64,000 nucleotides of DNA from JBGTGG01 sp964398945. Lineage in GTDB: Bacteria > Bacteroidota > Bacteroidia > Cytophagales > Cyclobacteriaceae. The translations under genes were made by a program, and so were the position numbers. Positions within the stretch are counted from its first letter, which is position 1, and each line of letters opens with the position of its first letter. The DNA lies in the NCBI GenBank assembly GCA_964398945.1, contig CAYNOT010000014.1:62001-126000 (forward strand). The letters are read 5' to 3'. Below are positions 1 to 5,871 of this stretch, piece after piece. Under the pieces are notes generated by a model. That model did no database searches and was not told where the DNA came from. It saw nothing but the letters and a program-made list of their open reading frames with translations.

Positions 1-107
1 TTTACGCATTCTTGAGAAATCGGAAGCAGCATGTTTGATATCCAATTCGATCAAATCGAAAATCATACTGCGGCCAACTGTAAATGTGTTGATGGTGCAG
101 TAGATGA

Positions 108-1835
108 TCAGCAGACATTCATTTTTTCTGACCAGGTTAATCCATTGGGCAGTTCGATTGAGTTGAATTCAAGATGGATCACTCTTCTTGGTTTTTGACT
201 CGTGACTTTTGATGAGGAATGAAGTAAGAGGGGTTTCATCATTTGAATACCACCTGCTTCTATTTCACAAAAATACGGAATACTGTTTTTACAGATCAGA
301 TTGATTTCATCATTCGTTAGTATCTTATTATGTGAGCCTGGAATAACTTTTAATGCACCGTTCCTTTCATTGGTATCATCCAGGTGTATGCGGATGGTTA
401 CTGTCTCTTTCAAAATTTCTTCAGGAGGTCGTACGCCTAGTGCATTTGATTTCTTTGACCAACCAGAAAATCCTGGTGTCTCAATTTTTTTATCTACGTT
501 AATGGTGATGTCCTGATGCCAGGTTACATACCAATTGGCGTCCATTGACTTTTCAAAGTAAAGCGATTTTGTGAGAAATAGATTGCGATTTATCTTTCTT
601 AGAATGGCCAGTAGGTTAGCATTGAAAACGAGACCACAAATTTCCGGAATGACATGAAGTATGTTTCGGATTGCATGGAGTTCAGTTCCGGAATTTTGCT
701 TTTGGTAATTAAAGATTTTTCCCCGAATCGCATTAATCTCTTTTTTTCCATAGATACAATTTAATATGGAGAAGCCTTTGTGTTCTAATTTTTTTTGAAT
801 AGTGACCAAGGCTGTTTCACTCAAATCAAATTGGTATCGTTCCAGTGCATTCTCAAGTTGATCTTTTATTCTTCGTTTGAAGGGCGCTGGTTTTATCACT
901 TTTATCCGATCACCAAACCCAAGGATTTCTCTTTCTAATTCATAATTGATTTGAACATGAATAGCAAAAATAACTCCTTCGGATACTTTTTGAATTACTT
1001 CCTGACTATGGTGAATTGGTTTGGTTAAAATGTAAGGAGCTGTTTGGTAATCTGCAATGAATTCAATTCTCTCTGGTGGACTATCAGGATTCACTGTAAC
1101 CCCTAATACATTTTCAAAGAATGAGGAGATATTGAAATTAGAGGACTCAACATATTTTTCCATCGATTCCTTAATTGATGCAATTCGGTCTAATGCCAAG
1201 GTCATGATGGGCGAATTTTTCTTTTTCACACCCAATACAAACCAGCGATTTCGATATTCCTTCAAATAATAAGGATGGAATGTAAAGCCATTGGCATCCC
1301 GCGCTTTGAACGACTGATATGTCATTTCAATTGGCCGTTTCTTTAAAATTGCCTGATAAATTGTTTCGATGTACTCAAGCCCTTTAAGGTTTTCGTTTTT
1401 TTCAAAATCAATGACCGGTTCTTGTTTTGTTTTGGCTGAGTGGATTTTATTCTCAAGGCGTTGTACCATTCCACTCAATTCCTGAAAATGACTGAAGCCT
1501 TTGAACTGACGTAGTATTTCAACCACTTCTGTAAGTTTGCCAAGATCCTGATCGGTTAAGGGTATATTGGTAATAGAATAATCAGGGTCTTCATACGTAT
1601 AAAATTTTTTTTCCAAGACAATAATGGGCGCGTTATACCCAAGTTTATCGCTTCGCATGATTTGGATATCCATTTGCACGGATCGTCTGCTAACACCCTT
1701 ATCGATGCCTTCATATTCATAAAGCGCATCCGAACACGCATCCATTAAATCCTCTAATGTCCACCTTCTTTGCCTGTTTCTGAGGCAGTTGTCAATTGTT
1801 CGGTAGCGAATGAGTGCATTGCGGTTAACAGGCAT
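108..1835 (-). CDS. WYL-domain regulator fused to a phytanoyl-CoA dioxygenase-like domain
   Basis: About 575 residues from the chosen start. Roughly residues 1-330 look like a Bacteroidota WYL transcriptional regulator: an N-terminal winged-helix segment (RNALIRYRTIDNCLRN, then SRRSVQMDIQIMRS) followed by a WYL-type ligand-binding region (IEMTYQSF, FHPYYLKEYRNRWFVLG). Residues from about 340 onward resemble the PhyH family of 2-oxoglutarate/Fe(II) dioxygenases: an HxD pair in WYVTWHQD, the GALKVIPGSHN turn, a distal His in LLLHSSSK and an Arg in RRVIHLEF. An upstream in-frame start at 1919 would add 28 residues, but homologous WYL proteins begin near MPVNRNAL, so 1835 is preferred. It is divergent from the tRNA-like/slipin/rtcB operon and is the likely regulator of it. 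The dioxygenase fusion is not usual for WYL regulators; loss of an ancestral stop between two neighbouring genes is possible. Domain calls are by eye. Confidence 0.8.
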   Translation of the reverse strand: MPVNRNALIRYRTIDNCLRNRQRRWTLEDLMDACSDALYEYEGIDKGVSRRSVQMDIQIMRSDKLGYNAPIIVLEKKFYTYEDPDYSITNIPLTDQDLGKLTEVVEILRQFKGFSHFQELSGMVQRLENKIHSAKTKQEPVIDFEKNENLKGLEYIETIYQAILKKRPIEMTYQSFKARDANGFTFHPYYLKEYRNRWFVLGVKKKNSPIMTLALDRIASIKESMEKYVESSNFNISSFFENVLGVTVNPDSPPERIEFIADYQTAPYILTKPIHHSQEVIQKVSEGVIFAIHVQINYELEREILGFGDRIKVIKPAPFKRRIKDQLENALERYQFDLSETALVTIQKKLEHKGFSILNCIYGKKEINAIRGKIFNYQKQNSGTELHAIRNILHVIPEICGLVFNANLLAILRKINRNLFLTKSLYFEKSMDANWYVTWHQDITINVDKKIETPGFSGWSKKSNALGVRPPEEILKETVTIRIHLDDTNERNGALKVIPGSHNKILTNDEINLICKNSIPYFCEIEAGGIQMMKPLLLHSSSKVTSQKPRRVIHLEFNSIELPNGLTWSEKMNVC

Positions 1836-1885
1836 TTGAAAAGAATTTTGATAAAAAAAGGAAAAAATTTTCACTACGCAAAAAG

Positions 1886-1895
1886 ACTGCGCAGT
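1886..1895. promoter_or_regulatory. Perfect 10-bp palindrome, candidate WYL-regulator operator
   Basis: ACTGCGCAGT is its own reverse complement and lies about 50 bp upstream of the preferred start of the WYL gene. A related CTACGCA stands 13 bp to its left. Position between the divergent WYL gene and the RNA-repair operon suggests an operator, but no promoter hexamers were recognised and the role is inferred. Confidence 0.3.
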
Positions 1896-1936
1896 AACCT
1901 TCCACTTTTGTTTTGTCATTAGACGGATGACTCGGT

Positions 1937-1964
1937 GGGCGATCAGTGAAATGGCTGATTGCCC
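1937..1964 (+). other. Strong hairpin upstream of the tRNA-like cluster
   Basis: A 10-bp stem (GGGCGATCAG with CTGATTGCCC, one G-U pair) closes an 8-nt loop, 14 nt before the first tRNA-like gene. There is no U tract, so it is not an intrinsic terminator. It could be a leader structure of the operon transcript or an inverted-repeat operator. Confidence 0.45.
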
Positions 1965-1978
1965 AATGGGTTAGACAA

Positions 1979-2062
1979 GGGGATGCGCCAACGTTGGAGA
2001 GTTGGGTTGGACTGTAAATCCAATTCCTTATGGATGAATAGGTTCGAATCCTATGATCCCCA
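1979..2062 (+). tRNA. tRNA-Tyr-like (anticodon GUA), atypical
   Basis: A cloverleaf can be drawn by eye. Acceptor strands GGGGATG and GATCCCC pair at six of seven positions (G7 opposite G66), the D-stem is CCAA/TTGG, and the anticodon arm TTGGA-CTGTAAA-TCCAA carries GTA. A long variable arm of about 14 nt fits the type II shape expected of bacterial tRNA-Tyr. The T-arm is ATAGG-TTCGAAT-CCTAT and the discriminator is A2062; CCA is not encoded. The mismatch at the acceptor base and its setting next to RtcB suggest a specialised or decoy tRNA rather than the main tRNA-Tyr, but function cannot be judged from sequence alone. Confidence 0.65.
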
Positions 2063-2076
2063 CGAAATCAGCCACC

Positions 2077-2102
2077 TCCCCTTCAGATGGAAGGGGGTTT
2101 TT
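2077..2102 (+). terminator. Intrinsic terminator after the Tyr-like tRNA
   Basis: A stem of about 8 bp (CCCCTTC paired with GAAGGGG, plus a U-G pair at the base) with a 5-nt loop is followed directly by five T residues. It lies 14 nt past the tRNA-like 3' end, so the Tyr-like RNA may be made as a separate short transcript, with partial read-through to the rest. Confidence 0.65.
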
Positions 2103-2105
2103 GAA

Positions 2106-2252
2106 GGTCTTATAGCTTAAAAAGGAAAAGCCTACAAAAAAAGCGGATCCGTAGCGGGGAATACACCGGTACAGTTTGGGCAGAAATAGTTAGAGTTTAG
2201 AGCTATCGGGATTGCCCGTGAGGGAATCTCAGTTCGAATCTGAGTAAGGCCA
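2106..2252 (+). ncRNA. tRNA body with a ~95-nt replacement of the anticodon region
   Basis: Three tRNA arms are intact. The acceptor GGTCTTA pairs with TAAGGCC at all seven positions (one G-U). TA fills positions 8-9, the D-arm is GCTT-AAAAAGGAA-AAGC with the GG pair in the loop, and the T-arm CTCAG-TTCGAAT-CTGAG is perfect. The distance between D-arm and T-arm is about 95 nt, against some 22-45 in ordinary tRNAs, and no 5-bp/7-nt anticodon arm was found there. The insert contains its own hairpins: CTAC with GTAG, GGGCA (2178-2182) with TGCCC (2213-2217), and CCC-GTGA-GGG. It may be a tRNA mimic, an intron-bearing or split tRNA, or a decaying gene. The conserved arms argue against simple decay. 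Confidence 0.5.
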
Positions 2253-2291
2253 CTATTAGAATATTGTTTCGAAGAAGTCGGGACTAAAAAT

Positions 2292-2398
2292 CTTTCAATA
2301 CGACTATGTTTTATTGAAGGCGGGAAAAAACAGGAAGCCGAAGACCGGATGCGCGTATCGGTATTGCGCCATAGTGTTATTCTTATTAAAGCATAACA
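2292..2398 (+). other. Run of hairpins between the two tRNA-like modules
   Basis: This stretch holds no gene but three stem-loops. CTTTCAATA (2292-2300) pairs with TATTGAAGG (2312-2320) over 9 bp. A GCGC/GCGC stem lies near 2352-2370. TGTTAT (2375-2380) pairs with ATAACA (2393-2398). It is probably part of the same structured transcript as the neighbouring tRNA-like modules. Confidence 0.35.
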
Positions 2399-2428
2399 TG
2401 CTGCTTAGCTCGATGTTGTTTTCTGTAA

Positions 2429-2512
2429 CCTGTATGATGGAGGTTCGAATCCTCCTCCTGATTTATCGGGATAACTCAGTTGGTAGAGTAACAGCATGGA
2501 CTGAAAATCCAT
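2429..2512 (+). ncRNA. Circularly permuted tRNA-like domain (YrlA-like?)
   Basis: In order along the strand: T-arm GGAGG-TTCGAAT-CCTCC (2439-2455), TCCTGAT (2456-2462), TT, ATCGGGA (2465-2471), TA, and D-arm ACTC-AGTTGGTA-GAGT (2474-2489). TCCTGAT and ATCGGGA pair over all 7 bp (one G-U), exactly as an acceptor stem with its two strands joined by two nucleotides. CTGT (2430-2433) can pair with ACAG (2491-2494) as the top of an anticodon stem, leaving a 5-nt variable loop. A perfect Phe-type arm, ATGGA-CTGAAAA-TCCAT (2496-2512), follows. From memory, the tRNA-mimic domain of bacterial Y RNAs (YrlA), found in some rtcB operons, has a similar closed and permuted form. No Ro60/Rsr gene is in the window. 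5' and 3' ends of the RNA are unknown. Confidence 0.5.
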
Positions 2513-2858
2513 TCTTTAGGAGAAGTTGATCGCTTCTATAAAAAGGGTCACCAACCTGAAAGGCGTTCAGGGCATGTCTGGAATTCGATATTGCTGTTCG
2601 TTCGACTTGTCGAATGAATGAAATTTGAAAACCAATCTTTTGACAACTTGAAAGTATAAGGATACCGCAAAGTAAAACCCACTTACTTTTTTGCGTGGTA
2701 TGTGCTTATGGACTCAACTCAGTTGAATTCAAAACAGCGTGTTCACACAGAAAACTATTTCGATTCCACGATGCTTAATTGTGCTTCCGTGCTCATGGGA
2801 TGATGTGCCTTGAATGACTTTCTTTAAATGAATTTGATAAACGATTAAATATAAAACG
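2513..2858 (+). other. Non-coding leader of the slipin gene with an imperfect inverted repeat
   Basis: No convincing ORF is present. The stretch carries AGAAG-TTGATCG-CTTCT (2521-2537), a T-arm-sized hairpin lacking the TTC loop consensus, and a bulged inverted repeat at 2662-2701 built from ATACC/GGTAT, GCAAA/TTTGC and AGTAA/TTACT. The rest is AT-rich and probably contains the promoter or processing sites for slipin. Confidence 0.35.
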
Positions 2859-3959
2859 ATGAAAAGGATCAGAATCAACACCGGAAAAATTGGATTGGTG
2901 TTCAAAAATGGCAACTATAATAGAGTAGTTTCGGAAGGTACATATTGGATTTCCCCATGGGAGGAAGTATTGCAGTATGATATGACCAAACCATTCCATC
3001 CTTCAATCGAGTTGAATATGCTTTTGAAGGATGAGCAATTGGCAGCGATGTTAACAGTTGTTGAAGTAAAAGACTCAGAAATTGTTTTGCAACATGAGAA
3101 CAACAACTTCAAGAATGTTTTAGGTCCTGGTAGATATGCCTACTGGAAAGGAGTAACAAATTACACTTTCGTTAGAATCGATTTGAGCCAACTTGAAGTT
3201 GCAGCTGATATTGATGCTAATACTTTAATAAGAAAAGAAGTGTTGCCTTATGTCAGGGTCTACCCTGTAGAATCTTATGAGAAAGGAATTTTGCTAATTG
3301 ATGGAAAACTTTCCAAGGTGCTTGACACCGGGGTGTATTACTTCTGGAAGAATGCGATCAGTATTTCCGTATTGAAAGCAGACTTGCGGCAATTGCAATT
3401 GGAAGTGTCGGGTCAGGAAATCCTGACCAAAGACAAAGCGGCTTTGCGGATCAATTTTTATACGCAATATAAAGTGGTTGATATTATCAAAGCTTTGATT
3501 GAGAACAAGGATTACGAAAAGCAGTTGTACATCTTAATGCAATTGGCGTTACGGGAATTTATTGGGACACTTTCGTTGGATGAATTGTTGGAGAAAAAGG
3601 AATCCATCGCTACCTATGTATTGACTTCGTTGAAAGACAAAGTTTCAGCACTAGGGGTAGCAGTTAAGGATTGTGGTGTTCGGGATATCATCTTGCCAGG
3701 TGAAATGAAAGAGATCATGAACCAGGTATTGGTGGCACAAAAGAAAGCGGAAGCCAACGTGATCATGAGACGGGAAGAAACTGCTTCGACAAGAAGTTTG
3801 TTGAATACCGCCAAATTGATGGAAGAGAACTCCATGTTGTTCAAATTGAAAGAGATGGAGTATGTGGAAAAGATTGCCGATAAAATCAACAGTATTTCAT
3901 TGTCAGGTGGCAACCAGATCGTGGATCAGTTGAAGGACATCTTTGTTCCCAAGAAGTGA
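2859..3959 (+). CDS. Slipin / SPFH (band 7) family protein
   Basis: A protein of 366 residues. The middle and C-terminal halves match the SPFH/band 7 fold: LEVSGQEILTKDKAALRINFYTQYKVVD, the LREFIGTLSLDELLEKKESI segment, LGVAVKDCGVRDIILPGEMKEIMNQVLVAQKKAEANVI, then a helical tail. Before it lies a duplicated beta-rich N-terminal part with no transmembrane helix, unlike classical slipins. Slipins act as oligomeric membrane-associated scaffolds. Their genes are repeatedly found beside rtcB in bacteria, but their part in RNA repair is not settled. An intrinsic hairpin and 65 nt separate it from rtcB. Start at 2859 follows an AT-rich leader without a clear ribosome binding site, as is common in this phylum. 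Confidence 0.85.
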   Translation: MKRIRINTGKIGLVFKNGNYNRVVSEGTYWISPWEEVLQYDMTKPFHPSIELNMLLKDEQLAAMLTVVEVKDSEIVLQHENNNFKNVLGPGRYAYWKGVTNYTFVRIDLSQLEVAADIDANTLIRKEVLPYVRVYPVESYEKGILLIDGKLSKVLDTGVYYFWKNAISISVLKADLRQLQLEVSGQEILTKDKAALRINFYTQYKVVDIIKALIENKDYEKQLYILMQLALREFIGTLSLDELLEKKESIATYVLTSLKDKVSALGVAVKDCGVRDIILPGEMKEIMNQVLVAQKKAEANVIMRREETASTRSLLNTAKLMEENSMLFKLKEMEYVEKIADKINSISLSGGNQIVDQLKDIFVPKK

Positions 3960-3961
3960 TT

Positions 3962-3994
3962 AATCCCTCTTCGTTTGAAGAGGGATTTTTTTTT
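3962..3994 (+). terminator. Perfect intrinsic terminator between slipin and rtcB
   Basis: An 11-bp perfect stem (AATCCCTCTTC with GAAGAGGGATT) with a GTTT loop runs straight into a T tract. It sits just after the slipin stop and 30 nt before the rtcB start, so rtcB expression would depend on read-through, antitermination or its own promoter. Confidence 0.8.
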
Positions 3995-4024
3995 AAAAGC
4001 ATTTTGATAAAAGGATTTACATTT

Positions 4025-5449
4025 ATGAATACAAATACGACAAAAATGATAGCGGGAATTGATCTTAAAGCGATTGGATACACTGAAGGTAAAGCCTTGG
4101 GTATTGCTTTGGCTTATTGTCAACAGCAAGCATCCGAGCTGGAGCATAAAAATTTGTTGGCATTAATGAAAGATGTCCTGGAAACCCCATCCAAATTTTT
4201 AGCAGACGAAAATCTTTCTTCACTTGCGGAGGAACTTGTAAAGCCAGTGGAAACAACACTTGCATTAAAGGAGGAATCACAAGCATATCAAATTTATGGT
4301 GCGGAAGGAATTGAGGAAGGTGCTATCAACCAAATGGAAACCTCGATGAAACTTCCGGTTACGGTTGCCGGTGCGTTGATGCCGGATGCGCATCAAGGGT
4401 ATGGCCTTCCCATTGGAGGTGTACTCGCTACCCGAAAAGCAGTGATCCCGTACGGTGTTGGTGTTGATATCGGGTGTAGAATGTGCATGACAATTTATGA
4501 TCTTCCAACAACTATCTTGGATGAGAAGAAAGAAAGTTTCAAAAAAATGTTGCTGAACAATACGCAGTTTGGAAAAGCTACTTTTAAGAAACCTAAAGAT
4601 CACGAAATCTTTCAGCGGCAGGAATTTAGTGAACTACCTGTCTTGCGTAACCTGAAAGATCGGGCATGGAGACAAATTGGTAGCTCCGGTGGAGGCAACC
4701 ATTTCGTTGAATTTGGTTTGGTGGAAATTGTCAGCCCGATCAATGAATTCAATCTGGCTCAGGGAAACTATGTGGCAGTATTGTCGCATTCCGGCTCGAG
4801 AGGATTGGGTGCAAACATTGCGGGGCATTATACTAAATTAGCAATGGATACCTGCAAATTACCAGTCGAAGCAAAACATTTGGCGTGGCTTGATTTGGAT
4901 ACTGAAGCAGGTCAGGAATATTGGTTGGCGATGAACCTGGCGGGCGATTATGCATCAGCGTGTCACCATCAGATTCATGAGCGCATGGCGATTGGTCTTC
5001 GGGAAACGCCACTTGCGATGATTGAGAACCATCACAATTTTGCATGGAAGGAAAAGGATGCATTCGGCAATGAGATTATCGTGCACCGAAAAGGCGCGAC
5101 CCCTGCGGGGAAAGGTGTGCTTGGAATTATTCCCGGCTCCATGGCCACGCCCGGATTTATTGTGCGGGGCAAAGGTGAAGTGGCTTCCATTAATTCTGCA
5201 TCACACGGAGCCGGAAGAACGATGTCACGTACCAAAGCAAAACAAAGTATTTTGCCCGGACAGGTGAACAAATTTTTGAAAGCAGCAGGAGTGGAGTTGA
5301 TTGGCTCCGGTTTGGACGAAGCACCCATGGCATACAAAGACATCCATCAGGTAATGGGCCACCAAAAAGAGTTGGTGGAGGTGTTGGGTTCGTTTATGCC
5401 TAAGATTGTGAGGATGTGCGGTGATGAGAGGTTTAAGGAAGTGGATTAA
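4025..5449 (+). CDS. rtcB: RNA ligase RtcB
   Basis: A protein of 474 residues, the usual length of the RtcB family. RtcB joins 2',3'-cyclic phosphate (or 3'-phosphate) and 5'-hydroxyl RNA ends using GTP and Mn2+, with a covalent histidine-GMP intermediate. Visible signatures are MPDAHQGYGLPIGGVLAT, GVDIGCRM with the metal-binding Asp and Cys, SSGGGNHFVE, SHSGSRGLG, ENHHNFAW, HRKGATPAG, PGSMATPGFIVRGKG and SASHGAGR, whose His is the guanylylated residue. An in-frame GTG at 3956 would overlap slipin and translate the terminator hairpin, so the ATG at 4025 is chosen. Together with the upstream tRNA-like RNAs, slipin and the divergent WYL regulator it defines an RNA-repair operon. No RtcA cyclase and no RtcR were seen. 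Confidence 0.96.
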   Translation: MNTNTTKMIAGIDLKAIGYTEGKALGIALAYCQQQASELEHKNLLALMKDVLETPSKFLADENLSSLAEELVKPVETTLALKEESQAYQIYGAEGIEEGAINQMETSMKLPVTVAGALMPDAHQGYGLPIGGVLATRKAVIPYGVGVDIGCRMCMTIYDLPTTILDEKKESFKKMLLNNTQFGKATFKKPKDHEIFQRQEFSELPVLRNLKDRAWRQIGSSGGGNHFVEFGLVEIVSPINEFNLAQGNYVAVLSHSGSRGLGANIAGHYTKLAMDTCKLPVEAKHLAWLDLDTEAGQEYWLAMNLAGDYASACHHQIHERMAIGLRETPLAMIENHHNFAWKEKDAFGNEIIVHRKGATPAGKGVLGIIPGSMATPGFIVRGKGEVASINSASHGAGRTMSRTKAKQSILPGQVNKFLKAAGVELIGSGLDEAPMAYKDIHQVMGHQKELVEVLGSFMPKIVRMCGDERFKEVD

Positions 5450-5458
5450 TATTTTTAG

Positions 5459-5599
5459 ATGGAATACAATCAGAGTAAGGGGGGAGAAGGAAGGCTAGAA
5501 GAATTGCTTGCAGATCATCAGTATGATCAAAATAACAAATGCCATTCTCTTGTTTGTAAGGATTGGAAGGAACATATTGAAGTTTATAACACTAAATAG
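5459..5599 (+). CDS. Small ORF of 46 codons after rtcB
   Basis: It begins 9 nt after the rtcB stop and encodes a hydrophilic, acidic-to-neutral peptide starting MEYNQSKGGEGRLEELL and containing KCHSLVCKDWKEH. There is no signal peptide or membrane segment. The tight spacing suggests translation coupled to rtcB, but the length allows chance. I do not recognise a family. Confidence 0.35.
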   Translation: MEYNQSKGGEGRLEELLADHQYDQNNKCHSLVCKDWKEHIEVYNTK

Positions 5600-5723
5600 T
5601 CCTTCCTTAAAAACCCAATTCAAATCCTAAACAACTGAAGGATCATTTGTACCAGCGTGTCGAATGAAAATGGATTGTTTCATCGAATGTTGGCAGGCGA
5701 CACGGCCAAACCCCTACTTTTTG

Positions 5724-5770
5724 GCCACGGGTTGCACCCGTGGCTAAAATATATACCGCTCCTCCGGAGC
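5724..5770. repeat. REP-like double palindrome
   Basis: GCCACGGG and CCCGTGGC form an 8-bp hairpin around TTGCA, followed 13 nt later by GCTCC-TCC-GGAGC. This is the shape of extragenic palindromes mobilised by REP-associated tyrosine transposases in Bacteroidota. It is a different sequence class from the palindromes at 13853 and 14436. The surrounding 5600-5871 stretch holds no other feature. Confidence 0.5.
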
Positions 5771-5871
5771 TTATCTTCGTGCTATGTTTGAAATGCACAA
5801 TCCGTTCCGTAAAGACGAAATGTTTGTAAAAAAACGACAACACCAAATGGGCTTCTAAAATAATGATTAAT

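Noticed and set aside
1836..1978. Sigma-54 promoter as in enterobacterial rtc operons
   Set aside because: No GG/GC elements with the right spacing were found, and no RtcR activator is present.
2133..2210. Group I intron in the tRNA-like gene
   Set aside because: The additional sequence is far too short for a group I intron core and no conserved core elements were seen.
2465..2549. Plain tRNA-Phe gene in normal order
   Set aside because: D-arm and Phe anticodon arm are present, but five extra bases lie between them, the following hairpin lacks the TTC T-loop, and no 3' strand pairs with ATCGGGA downstream.
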